Below, one piece after another: positions 36,042 through 45,000 of a DNA stretch of 64,000 nucleotides (position 1 is the first letter of the stretch; each line of letters begins with the position of its first letter). The stretch spans positions 62,001 to 126,000 of the forward strand of contig CAVTIX010000011.1 in NCBI GenBank assembly GCA_963734725.1, given 5' to 3'. Under the pieces are notes generated by a model. It was not told the origin of the DNA, did not search any database, and saw only the letters and a program-made list of their open reading frames with translations. The DNA is from DASXKD01 sp963734725. GTDB lineage: Bacteria; Actinomycetota; Actinomycetes; Streptosporangiales; Streptosporangiaceae. Both the position numbers and the translations under genes were made by a program.

Positions 36042-37461
36042 GTGTTCTGCGCCTGAAATTTAACTGGTTAGACTTGCCCGTTTATGGTGTGGTCGGTTCC
36101 GAGCTTGGCGAGGTAGTCGGCGAGGGAGCTCAAGATCTCGTCGGCGGTCTTGGTCCAGGTGAACGGCCTGGGGTTTTCGTTCCAGGTGGCGATCCAGGCT
36201 TTGATGTCGTTTTCCAGGGCCTGGACGGAGGTGTGGACGCCGCGGCGGATGAGCTTGTCGGTCAGCAGGCCGAACCACCGCTCGACCTGGTTCATCCAGG
36301 ATGAGCCGGTGGGGGTGAAGTGGACGTGGAAGCGGGGGCGGCGGGCCAGCCATGCCCGGATCTCGGCGGTGTTGTGGGTGGCGTAGTTGTCGCACACCAG
36401 GTGCACGTCCAGCTGGGCAGGCACGGCCTTGTCGATGGCGGCCAGGAACTTCTTGAACTCGATCGCCCGGTGGCGGCGGTGCAGTTCGCTGATGACCGTG
36501 CCGTCGGCGATGTTGAACGCGGCGAACAAGCTGGTGATGCCGTGCCGCAGGTAGTCGTGTGTGCGCCGCTCGGGCATGCCCGGCATCATCGGCAGCACCG
36601 GCTGGGACCGGTCCAGCGCCTGGATCTGGCTCTTCTCATCCACGCAGAGCACCACGGCGCGTTCGGGCGGGTTGTGATACAGCCCGGCGACGTTGACGAC
36701 CTTGTCCACAAAGAACGGGTCGGTGGACAGCTTGAACGAGTCCTGCAGGTGCGGCTTGAGGTCGAACTTGCGCCAGATCCGCCCGATGGTCGACTTCGAC
36801 AGCCCGGTACGCCTCGCCATGGAGGCCCGCGACCAGTGCGTGTCCTTGCCCGGGGTGCCCTCCAGTGTGGCCACGATAACGTCCTCGACCTGGTCCAGCA
36901 GGATCGACGGTGGCCGGCCCGGCCGCGGCTCATCGTGCAGGCCCTCCAGCCGCCGGGCGATGAACCGGGCCCGCCACCGCTCCACGGTCGACTCATCCAC
37001 TCCCAGATCGCCGGCGGCCTGCTTGTTGGTCCCGCCCTCCGCGCAGCGCAGCACGATCTTCGCCCGCAACGCCAGGAACTGGGCGGTCTTCGCGCGCCGC
37101 GCCCACCGGATCAGCTGGGCCCGCTCCGCCTCCTCCAGCACCAGCGGCGCCTTCCGCCGGCCAACCGGCGCAGCGTCCTCCAGCCCGGCCAGCCGCTCCG
37201 CGGCGAACTGACGCCGCCACTTCGACACCGACTTGACCGCCACCCCCAGCGCCTGCGCCGCCCCGGCGTTCGACATCCCCTCAGCGCAGGCCAGGATGAT
37301 CCGGGCCCGGTCAGCCCGCCAGCGCCCCGGCAACCCCGCCCGGCGCACCAGCTCGGCCCGCTCATCTTCAGACAGCACGATCTGCACCACAGAAGGACCC
37401 GAATGCGACATGCCCCGCAGACTAGCAGAACTAACACTCAGAGCTTCTGGCGCGACACACT
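36042..37461 (-). mobile_element. IS630 family element A
   Basis: About 1.42 kb flanked by TA dinucleotides (36040-36041 and 37462-37463). The imperfect terminal repeats read TGTTCTGCGCCTGAAATTT on the left and TGTGTCGCGCCAGAAGCTC on the complemented right end. It is inserted into the LuxR/AAA fragment. Confidence 0.8.
36068..37411 (-). CDS. IS630 transposase A
   Basis: A 447-residue DDE transposase, apparently intact. Two helix-turn-helix regions (GMSNAGAAQALGVAVKSVSK; GTNKQAAGDLGVDESTVERW) precede the catalytic core: VVLCVDEKSQIQALDR (Asp), DVHLVCDNYATHNTAE (Asp) and PTGSSWMNQVERWFG (Glu). All three acidic residues are in place, so the element may be mobile. Starting at ATG 37411, it fills almost the whole element. 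Confidence 0.95.
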   Translation of the reverse strand: MSHSGPSVVQIVLSEDERAELVRRAGLPGRWRADRARIILACAEGMSNAGAAQALGVAVKSVSKWRRQFAAERLAGLEDAAPVGRRKAPLVLEEAERAQLIRWARRAKTAQFLALRAKIVLRCAEGGTNKQAAGDLGVDESTVERWRARFIARRLEGLHDEPRPGRPPSILLDQVEDVIVATLEGTPGKDTHWSRASMARRTGLSKSTIGRIWRKFDLKPHLQDSFKLSTDPFFVDKVVNVAGLYHNPPERAVVLCVDEKSQIQALDRSQPVLPMMPGMPERRTHDYLRHGITSLFAAFNIADGTVISELHRRHRAIEFKKFLAAIDKAVPAQLDVHLVCDNYATHNTAEIRAWLARRPRFHVHFTPTGSSWMNQVERWFGLLTDKLIRRGVHTSVQALENDIKAWIATWNENPRPFTWTKTADEILSSLADYLAKLGTDHTINGQV

Positions 37462-37463
37462 AG

Positions 37464-38675
37464 TGCCGCAGTCAGGCTACGTTTGCCCGGTCGACGACCT
37501 GGCGGAGCCGTTCGTCGTAGGCGTGGTTGTTGCGCCAGATGATGTACCGGCGGATCATGCTGGCCTGCTCTTTATGGCTGGCGTGGTCGGTGCCGTCGAG
37601 CGCGAAGTAGCGCAGGGCGGTGAACTGGGCCTCGACCCGGTTTAACCACGACGAGTTCGTCGGCGTATAGGCGATCTCGGCGTTGTTTGCTGCGGCCCAG
37701 GCACCGACCCGGCCATCCCTGGCGGTGGTCAGGTGCGGGCTGAAGTTGTCACAGATGATCGCGATCCGCACCTGCTCCGGATAGAGGGATCGCAGGTAAC
37801 GGGAGAACTCCAGGAACCGCGCCCGGGTCTTGCGCGGCTTGACGTGCCCGAACAACTTGTCCTCGCCCAGCTCATAGGCAGCAAACAGGTGCCGGACGCC
37901 TTCGGTACGGGTGTAGGTGGCGCGCATCCGGGGCCGCGGCTCGCGGCCTGGTTCCTTACTCTTGCCGCTGACGGCGGCCCATTGCCGGCCTGGCCGGGGC
38001 TGCAGGTTCAGCGGCCCGAACTCATCCACGCAGAAGATGACCTCCGGTTCTCCCTCTTCCGGGATCACCTCACGGTCGGCGATCGCGTACAGGTGCTCGA
38101 CGCGGGCTTTCTTCGCCGCGTAATGCGGGTCGGCCGAGGCCTTCCACGTCTTTATCCGCTGAAAGCTGACGCCTTCCTCGCGGAGCAGCGTGCGCAGTCC
38201 CTCGTGGCTGATGTCGTTGACCACCCCCTCGGCGACCAGGAACTCCGCCAGCTTCGACAGGCTCCAGGCCGAGAACGGCAAGCCATGCTCGGCCGGCTTC
38301 GACTTGGCGATCTTCTTGATCTCGCGCCGCTGCGGCAGGCTGAACTTCGGCGGCCGGCCGCCCTTGTACTTCGGGTAGAGCGACCCGAACCCGTCGGTGT
38401 TGAAGTTGCGGATGACATCGCGGACCCGGTCCTCGCTGGTGAACGCCACCTTCGCGATCGCCGGCACGTCCATGCCCTGCGCGGACAGCAGCACCATCTG
38501 CGCCCGCCGCCAGGTCACCACCGACCCGGTTCCCCGGCGCACGACCCGCACCAGCCGCCGGCCCTCATCATCGTCGATCTCACGCACCCGCAGCCGTTCA
38601 GTCACCAGCCCAGTCTGGACGATCGACTCCCTCAGCAAGAGCACCCGACCGGGCAAACGTGGCCTGCTACGGCAC
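37464..38675 (-). mobile_element. IS630 family element B
   Basis: About 1.21 kb between TA at 37462-37463 and TA at 38676-38677. The terminal repeats are well conserved: GTGCCGCAGTCAGGCTACG on the left against GTGCCGTAGCAGGCCACG on the complemented right. It abuts element A with a single TA between them. Confidence 0.85.
37472..38605 (-). CDS. IS630 transposase B
   Basis: A DDE transposase of about 377 residues, distinct from element A. I place the start near 38605 (VTERLRVREIDDDEGRRL); the open frame extends to 38656 inside the terminal repeat. Core motifs: EVIFCVDEFGPLNLQP (Asp), VRIAIICDNFSPHLTT (Asp) and TNSSWLNRVEAQFTAL (Glu). The N-terminal HTH is GMDVPAIAKVAFTSEDRVRD. The gene looks complete. 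Confidence 0.92.
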   Translation of the reverse strand: MTERLRVREIDDDEGRRLVRVVRRGTGSVVTWRRAQMVLLSAQGMDVPAIAKVAFTSEDRVRDVIRNFNTDGFGSLYPKYKGGRPPKFSLPQRREIKKIAKSKPAEHGLPFSAWSLSKLAEFLVAEGVVNDISHEGLRTLLREEGVSFQRIKTWKASADPHYAAKKARVEHLYAIADREVIPEEGEPEVIFCVDEFGPLNLQPRPGRQWAAVSGKSKEPGREPRPRMRATYTRTEGVRHLFAAYELGEDKLFGHVKPRKTRARFLEFSRYLRSLYPEQVRIAIICDNFSPHLTTARDGRVGAWAAANNAEIAYTPTNSSWLNRVEAQFTALRYFALDGTDHASHKEQASMIRRYIIWRNNHAYDERLRQVVDRANVA

Positions 38676-38677
38676 TA

Positions 38678-38984
38678 GCAATCGCCGCTCAGGCCCCCCG
38701 GCCGACAAACGGCCGTTCACCTGGTGCTCCAAGCCGACGACCACCGCAGGGTTTGGTGATCATCGAGTCCATGCCGCCCCCCCCGGGCCCCGTTAGAGGT
38801 GACCCGATTACCAACGCTCTGATGGTCCATTACCAATGAACGAAGTATCCAAAACCGCTCGCCCGTGGGGCACAATGTGGCCGAAGATGAGCTGGAGAGC
38901 GGGCGTTAGGCAAGGCGAGCTGCGGCTCTAGGGGGGGCGAATGGTAGGCGCTTGCCCCGGGGCAGCCCGCGCTGGCGGTGATTC
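38678..38984. other. No supported gene; upstream region of the regulator
   Basis: No coding frame is convincing. A run of eight C near 38768 lies in the middle. The promoter of the regulator at 39030 should be near the right end. Confidence 0.5.
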
Positions 38985-39000
38985 GCAGTTATTATCAGCT
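38985..39000 (+). promoter_or_regulatory. Operator-like motif before the regulator
   Basis: GCAGTTATTATCAGCT, 30 bases before ATG 39030, resembles both tandem repeats upstream of the truncated paralog at 23084. This is the only non-coding similarity I noticed between the two copies. Confidence 0.5.
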
Positions 39001-39029
39001 GGGGTGTCCGCGGCCAGGAGGCGGGTCTG

Positions 39030-40436
39030 ATGAGTTATAACGTCAGCAACCGCTCCGCAAATCATCGGTTCATCTACTGGCAGCAGCGCGCCGGCTTCAA
39101 CAACACCCGGCTTGCTGCTGCCATACGAGAGAGGGCCGGAGAGCAAGGACACCGGCATGTCCAGCCCGATGCCCGTCGGGTCCGGGCATGGCGGCAAGGC
39201 GAACAGCCGCGCGATCCCGTTCCTGAACTGATAGTTGAAGTGTTTAGTGAACGCATTGGGGCGCCGTTGACGCTGTCCGATGTTGGCCTCGACAAGTCCG
39301 GGGCGGAGAGAACCCGGTGGGAGGGGCCATGGCTACTGCCTCAAACGGTTACCGAGCTCATCACCTTCGCCAGAGGCGATCTGATACTCGGTCGGCGTGG
39401 CGGAGGGTTGCGGCCTCAGGAGTTCCTAGAGGGTCAGGATCTACTAAGCATAGTCCAGTCGTGGACGGCAGCAGCTGTGGATTCGACCGGCATCGGGATC
39501 AGGAAGGGCCGGAAGCGGATTGGCGATCAAGAGGTCGTGCAGATCCGTGCTGTGACGGAAGTATTCCGGTCATTGGACAACGCCTATGGTGGCGGGCTTA
39601 CCCGTGAAGCGGTCATCGGGCAGCTCATCTCGACGGCCTCGTTGGTTGAGGACACAACCTACACCGAGGAAGTGGGGCGAGAGCTGATTACCGGGATCGG
39701 TGACCTTGCTACGGTCGCGGGCTGGATGTGTCATGACGTGGCAATGCATACAGCCGCCCAACGCTACTTCTTGCTGGCCCTCCAAGCGGCCAAGGAGAGC
39801 GACGACCCCAAACTTGGAGCGCACGTCCTTAGTTGCATGGCCAGGCAAGCCGGTCATCTGGGGCGGCCGGGGGACGCCATGGAATTGATCCACCTCGCTC
39901 GCTATGGCGTCCGTCATACTGCTACACCCACGGTTGACGCGCTGTTGTACAGCCTGGAAGCTCGGTATTGCGCCATGATGGGAAGACTGAAGGATTTCGA
40001 TCGAGCCGCCGGACAAGCAGAGGCGGCATTCGCCGAGCGCGATCCGGCACAGGATCCGGCCTGGGTGGCGTACTTCGATACCAGCGAGTATTACGCCACA
40101 CTCGGGGTTTGCTACCAGATCGCTGCGCGGGCATCGGCTCCAAGCCATGCCAAGCGCGCGATTGACATGATCGGCCACGCGCTTACCCGACGAGACCCGT
40201 CGCGGGTACGCAGCCGCGCCTTCGACTATCTAGGCCTTGCACGGGCCTACCTTGCCGCCGGAGATCTGGAATCAGCCGAAGCCGCCGGGACAACTGCGCT
40301 GGAGCTCACAGAGAAGGTCAGTTCCGCCCGTGTGCGTGACCGTCTCCACGAGTTCATTCATGAAACCAGCCCGTACGCAGACGTGCCTGTTATCGCAGAG
40401 CTTCGTAGCAGAATCCTCGACCGGCTAGCGGCCTAA
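39030..40436 (+). CDS. HTH regulator with TPR-like C-terminal domain
   Basis: A 468-residue protein starting MSYNVSNRSANHRFIYWQQR; the ATG follows GGAGGCGGGTCTG. The first 120 residues form the DNA-binding region shared with 22710-23084. Residues about 140-460 are helical repeats (e.g. TAAQRYFLLALQAAKESDDP, AFDYLGLARAYLAAGDLESA), like those of actinobacterial regulators that bind peptides or partner proteins. The cupin gene begins 32 bases downstream, so the two probably form an operon. The ligand is unknown. Confidence 0.85.
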   Translation: MSYNVSNRSANHRFIYWQQRAGFNNTRLAAAIRERAGEQGHRHVQPDARRVRAWRQGEQPRDPVPELIVEVFSERIGAPLTLSDVGLDKSGAERTRWEGPWLLPQTVTELITFARGDLILGRRGGGLRPQEFLEGQDLLSIVQSWTAAAVDSTGIGIRKGRKRIGDQEVVQIRAVTEVFRSLDNAYGGGLTREAVIGQLISTASLVEDTTYTEEVGRELITGIGDLATVAGWMCHDVAMHTAAQRYFLLALQAAKESDDPKLGAHVLSCMARQAGHLGRPGDAMELIHLARYGVRHTATPTVDALLYSLEARYCAMMGRLKDFDRAAGQAEAAFAERDPAQDPAWVAYFDTSEYYATLGVCYQIAARASAPSHAKRAIDMIGHALTRRDPSRVRSRAFDYLGLARAYLAAGDLESAEAAGTTALELTEKVSSARVRDRLHEFIHETSPYADVPVIAELRSRILDRLAA

Positions 40437-40468
40437 TACGGCAGCAGCAACTTGGGGGGAAGTGAACC

Positions 40469-40953
40469 ATGTTCATCAAGGTGGATCTCGACGAACCCTT
40501 CATAGACGGGGAGGGCGGGCAGATCTGGGAGTTGACTGGAGGTCGATCGTTCATCTACGGGCGGCCTACTGCCGTCTCCCAACAGCCACAGTGCCACACT
40601 GGCACGCCGAGACTTTCGAGCAGTACTACATTGTCCGCGGCCGCGGTCGCACAACAGTTGGACTCGAAACACAGGACGTCGGGCCGGGAACGCTTGTGCT
40701 CATTCCGCCGCGAACGGCTCACTACACTGTTCCGCACAGAGGCGAGATGCTCGAGTTGCTCGTGGGTACGGTTCCCGCATGGCGCGCCGACGACACCTTG
40801 CCGCTATCTTCCAGCGATGCTTCTGTCGGGTACAGCGAGCGACACTGGGTCAACGAACTGCTCTCGGAGCTCAACCGGCGCGGCATCAAGCCCCCAACCG
40901 ACGCTGATTGGGGCGACATGCTGGACCAGATCCGGCAGGACTCACTGGCCTAG
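40469..40953 (+). CDS. Cupin domain protein, frameshifted
   Basis: Starts at ATG 40469 after GGGGGGAAG: MFIKVDLDEPFIDGEGGQIW, ELTGGRSFIYGRPT. Near 40580 the frame changes, and the neighbouring frame continues TATVPHWHAETFEQYYIVRG, VGPGTLVLIPPRTAHYTVP and a helical tail to the TAG at 40951. The metal-binding cupin motif (HWH...E and later H) lies in the second frame. A single indel separates the halves. Cupins of this type are sugar isomerases, dioxygenases or sensors; the role here is unknown. Confidence 0.75.
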
Positions 40954-41014
40954 CGGTTAATGAGCAGGAGGTCTGCCGGTCGACGGTTCAGCGCGAGAGC
41001 AGGGCGCACACTGG

Positions 41015-41277
41015 GTGGTGCGCATCAGTGTCCGGGTCCGCCCGGCCCGGCGTCGGCGGCGAGCACGATGGCGCGCTGGTGGTCCGGGTCCGCGAGCGTG
41101 CCGTGGACGGCCGGGCACGGCGGCCGCGCTGGCCGCGGTGGCCGCCGCATTCGGTGTCACCTTCCCGCGGTCACGTTGATTGTTGGGGCATCAAGCCGCA
41201 CGAAGATTGTCGACAAGGCCGCCTTCGATCCGGCCGTCCTCGACCGGATGCTGGCGCCGCAACCGGCCGGCGGCTAG
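41015..41277 (+). pseudogene. DUF167 (YggU-like) protein, frameshifted
   Basis: Pieces in successive frames rebuild a DUF167 protein: VRISVRVRPG, GGEHDGALVVRVRERAVDGR, ATAAALAAVAAAFGVT and AVTLIVGASSRTKIVDKA, then PAVLDRMLAPQ and the stop at 41275. Three shifts occur in about 260 bases, each in a GC-rich run. Confidence 0.7.
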
Positions 41278-41284
41278 CGGATTT

Positions 41285-41306
41285 GGGGAGCCAAACGGGG
41301 AGCCAA
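41285..41306 (+). repeat. Paired GGGGAGCCAA repeats
   Basis: GGGGAGCCAA at 41285-41294 and 41297-41306, 12 bp apart, about 100 bp before the tRNA-Phe 3' fragment. The decamer and spacing match 13121-13142 and are close to 11111-11132. Confidence 0.55.
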
Positions 41307-41409
41307 TGCCGGCAGACGTCAGGCCACATCGGGTAACAACGAGCCATGGTTTCCGCAGCTAGATCGCCCATCAGGCCACCCCCAGCCACTTGCAGCCACG
41401 CCGCAGATG

Positions 41410-41457
41410 CGCCTGAAAAGCGGAAGGTCGGCGGTTCGACCCCGCCCCTGACCACCA
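41410..41457 (+). repeat. att fragment: 3' half of tRNA-Phe
   Basis: CGCCTGAAAAGCGG is the tRNA-Phe anticodon arm (anticodon GAA). It is followed by a T arm, GGCGGTTCGACCCCGCC, and the acceptor end CCTGACCACCA. The 5' half is absent and no full tRNA-Phe was seen in the window. This is the expected far end of an element integrated in tRNA-Phe, extending to the left. Confidence 0.75.
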
Positions 41458-41570
41458 GCTCAGAAGGCAAATGCGATCTGGAGAATAGCCCATCAGGGCC
41501 AACAGCAGGGCCAGTCTTCCCGGATCTTCCCGAATACGCCGAAGCTCGAGCGCGTGCAAGTTCGTGCTAG

Positions 41571-41744
41571 TCGGGCCTAGCCAACCACGCGGACCCGGAC
41601 GGCACCGGCGAGTTCTCGTCGGCCACACTGGTGCGCTACACCGGCCTGTCCGAGCGCATCGTGCGTACCTGCCTGGACCGGCTGCAACCCACAGGCGTCA
41701 TCTCGTCCTGCAATCCAGACACCGTCGCGGCGCGGATCAAATAG
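41571..41744 (+). pseudogene. Helix-turn-helix protein fragment
   Basis: GLANHADPDGTGEFSSATLV, RYTGLSERIVRTCLDRLQPT and GVISSCNPDTVAARIK, then a stop. This is the winged-helix core of a protein common in actinomycete integrative elements. A stop codon at 41568 precedes it, so the start is lost. Confidence 0.65.
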
Positions 41745-41793
41745 CCGTGATTGCCAGGTGGTAGCACAAGCAACTACCCGTTGGGGTGGGTAT

Positions 41794-42186
41794 TCAGCCC
41801 CCCCCCTGATCGACGGCGAATGCGGCGACCGCCATGCTGCGGACTGCTTCAGCGTGAGAAAGAGTCGCCCAACCCTGGCCCACCGCCGCCCACGCCCGCG
41901 CGAGCTCGTCGTCCGGACGGCGCCCAGCGACTCCTTCCGCCAGCATCTCGGCGGCCTTGGCCAGCGCCTCTTCGGCTCGCAGACCGCACTCAGCAGAGGA
42001 GACTATCCAGTCCCGCTGGATCTCCCTGCGCTCGGCATGGTTGAAAACTGGGTCCTGTAATGCGTTGACAGCATCGACCAGGAGTAGCAGGTTACGCGCG
42101 GCCCAGCACAGACTCCGGCATCCTGCGGGTGGATGCCTGCCCAGCCACGGCTCCCAGACGACGATGCCCTTGTTGCTCTCACCTGG
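41794..42186 (-). pseudogene. Unknown protein without a usable start
   Basis: The frame ending at 41794 reads LLLLVDAVNALQDPVFNHAE, RREIQRDWIVSSAECGLRAE and EALAKAAEMLAEG, strongly coding-like and helical. Upstream codons (GIVVWEPWLGRHP) contain no ATG or GTG. The stop is preceded by a run of nine G on the coding strand. No family is recognised. Confidence 0.45.
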
Positions 42187-42415
42187 CGGGACATGCGGTG
42201 ATGATCCCTGACCTCCTCGATGCGAACTCCCGGCGACGAGGTTGCTCGCGGTCGCTGGGGCAGGTCACTGCCTCGGTGGCGGCTCGTCGAAGACGTTCGC
42301 GGCCGGTGGCGTTGCTGACTATATGGGGGCCGGGTTTGGGCCGGGCCCCCTTCCCTGCTCAGCCCGGTAGCGCGACGCTCCGGGTGAGTGACGAGCTCGG
42401 GAAGGAGGCCCGGCG

Positions 42416-43270
42416 ATGTCTGTTTATGTCGGTATCGACGTGCACCGCAAGCGTTCCCAGGTGGCGGTGGTCGGCGAGGACGGCCGGGTGCAGCTGAACC
42501 GGAACGTGGTCAACGGCTCGCAGCCGATGTTTGGGCTGCTCGGCGGCTTGCCGGCGGGCACGCCGGTGGCGTCCGGGGCGGCCTTCGGCTGGGGGTGGCT
42601 GGCCGGGCTGCTGGAGGACTACGGGTTCGGGGCGCACCTGGTGCACCCGCTGCGGTGCAAGGCCATTGCCTCGGCGAGGCTGAAGAACGACAAGGGCCGG
42701 CGCGGCGATCTTGGCGCAGCTGCTGCGCGCGGATCTGCTCCCGGAGGCGTGGATCGCCCCACCCGAGGTGCGCGCGCTGCGCGCGCTGCTGCGCCATCGC
42801 ATCCAGCTGGTGCGGCGGCGCACCCTGCTGGGCAACCGGATCCACGCCGTCGCCGCCGATCACGGCTATGACCGCCCGGCCGGGTAGCCGAGCGGCCCGG
42901 GCCGCGCCTGGCTCGCCTCGCTGGACCTGCCGCCCGCCTCCCGCCAGGTGACCGGCGACGGCCTGGCGCTGATCGATGCCCTGGCCGGCCCGATCGCCGC
43001 GCTGGACGCGCAGGCGCGCCAGCGGGCCAAGACCGAGCCCGGGGTCAAGCTGCTCACCCAGCTGCCCGGCGTGGGCGAGTTCACCGCCCTGGTCATCCTG
43101 GCCGAGACCGGCGACGTCACCCGCTTTCGCCTCGGCCCGCAAGCTGGCCGCCTGGGCCGGGCTGACCCCCACCGTCCGCGGCTCCGGCCGCACCGTCCGC
43201 CACGGCCGCATCTCCAAACAAGGCTCGGCCTGGCTGCGCTGGGCCCTGGGCCAACCCGGGCGCGGTGCGG
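42416..43270 (+). pseudogene. IS110 transposase, multiply frameshifted
   Basis: MSVYVGIDVHRKRSQVAVVG (DEDD Asp) starts at 42416; LKNDK precedes a frame change near 42700. AILAQLLRADLLPEAWIAPP and RALLRHRIQLVRRRTLLGNR follow, then GVKLLTQLPGVGEFTALVIL and RKLAAWAGLTPTVRGSGRTV with HGRISKQGSAWLRWALGQ. At least three shifts and one stop (near 42885) are present. The end is fused to unrelated sequence. Confidence 0.85.
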
Positions 43271-43464
43271 GCGAACTCGTTGAACTGCGCGGCGACGTCG
43301 TGCACGGTTTTTCCCGGGGCCCCGTACGCATCTGGAAAATCGAGGTCTTCATGCCGGACGACTGCCGGCGGGCGGCTGCCATCACGCAACCCCGGTGTGC
43401 CGGTGCCCGGGGCACCCCCCGCCGGGGGTGGACCCGTGCTGGGCAAGGCCGCCGGGCGCGTGGG

Positions 43465-43680
43465 CTAGCCTTTCGCCGGCCCCTTCCTGGCCTTCCTGCG
43501 CGGATGCTCGATGATCGCGTCCGGGCCGGGGAACACCAGGGCGGTGTGACCGTCGTCGAATCGCACCAGGTAGGGCGGCTCCCCGCCCGCTCCGCGGACC
43601 TCGACGATCTCGCCTGCCCGCTCCGGATGGCCCACGATATTGGCGTGCACGTGGAGCCGGTCCCCTACTGCTGCCTGCAT
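43465..43680 (-). CDS. DUF1918 domain protein
   Basis: A 71-residue protein starting MQAAVGDRLHVHANIVGHPE at ATG 43680, which follows GAGGAGGTG by seven bases. It continues RAGEIVEVRGAGGEPPYLVR and FDDGHTALVFPGPDAIIEH with a basic tail. This is a typical small DUF1918 beta-barrel protein, common in actinobacteria and of unknown function. It appears intact amid debris. Confidence 0.9.
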   Translation of the reverse strand: MQAAVGDRLHVHANIVGHPERAGEIVEVRGAGGEPPYLVRFDDGHTALVFPGPDAIIEHPRRKARKGPAKG

Positions 43681-45000
43681 GCGCCCCACCTCCTCGTCTG
43701 CATTCGCTCACGGCCTGTCCGCATTCCCCGCGCTGCCCGCGCGGCGCAGGACACGCTCACGATGTACCCAGACTGGCACAGGCAGGCATCCACCTCGACG
43801 CTACTGGCTGGGACCGGCCATGCGCGGCGTTTGCATCCGGCTCTCGCTCGCGCAGCTTGCCCATCCCGAACCTCGACGAACGGTTCCCTGCTGGCCGGGC
43901 AGTGGCAGGGCGCGAGCCTGGCGGACCGGCTACTGCTCCCCCCTGAACCGGGCGGGCATCCAAGAGATTCCTGATACAAGCTGACGCTCCGGGCGTCAGG
44001 GTGGTCCTTCCCGACTGACGGCGCAAAACCCAGCCGTCCCCGCCCCACAGACGTGCCAGATAGCCCCCCGGCCCGGCCCGGTTCGGCCCGGGTGAACCGG
44101 CCAACGACCAGCCCGGCCACGCCGCCCCGGCGCCCGCTCATCGGCTACTTGCGGGGCCGACTCCACGCAGGCCGGCCAGCCTGGGTTTCACGATCCCACC
44201 GAGCCATAACGATCGATCGGTTCGAACCGGCAGCCGGACATCGCCGGCCCCAACCCGCCCAATCAGGCGGCTCGGAGTGCCTCAAGCGCACCAAAGGCCC
44301 GTAACGGAGCGTGATCGCACGGTCGGCTCACCTCCGGTGCGGCTGGACAGCACCGAGCGACTCTGCGTGGGCCATGGACTCGGGCCAGGACCGTTGGCGT
44401 CGGTCCCGATCGCCCGATCTGGGCGAGCGGACCCGTGACCGCACCCGACCGCCAGGCCGTACAGATCGGCGGCTCGGCGCGCGTTACCGCCTGGCCTCCT
44501 GGCTACCCTCTGCAGCGCGGGTTACCTCCGCGGCCTGCAATGAGGGAAGCGCGTTGGCGGTCTGGGTGTGTAGCGCCCGAACGAGCGACCCTGACCGCAG
44601 GCTCCACTGGGGGACCGCTCGGTCAGCGGCATGTGCGCGCGTTCCTGGGACACGATGGCCTGAATAAATATGCAGGCCACCTCGCTATCGTGCCGTGGAC
44701 GCCCATGATGGCCGGAACGCTGACGACGCGATAAGTCGGCCAAATAAGCGCGCGCCGACCCGCCGTTCTGCACGATCAGCTGGTTGCTGGCTTTCCCACC
44801 TGAACTGTTACAGAACCGAGGGAACTGGGCGCTCGCGCCGCTGGTAGTCAGCGTCTTGATCGTGGGTGGACCGCGCCGCTTAAGTAACGTGGACTGGCTG
44901 TGGTGGCGGCCCTTGCTTGGGGCCAGGTCGTACGCCAGGGTCCGGTGCGGGTCGGGCCATCGTCGATTTCGCCCCGTCCCGCGCTGTCGGCTGGCTGTGG
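43681..45000. other. Gene-poor 1.3-kb interval
   Basis: No frame on either strand has both motif content and start signals. The long minus-strand frame across 44522-45892 is coding only at its upstream end. A small hairpin lies at 43981-43999. The stretch may contain decayed genes I cannot identify. Confidence 0.5.
43981..43999. terminator. Small hairpin
   Basis: CTGACGC, a 5-base loop and GCGTCAG form a 7-bp stem. Possible terminator, but no gene end is close. Confidence 0.35.

Noticed and set aside
41346..41570. A frame containing KRKVGGSTPPLTT
   Set aside because: Translated tRNA-Phe 3' half; a common spurious gene call.
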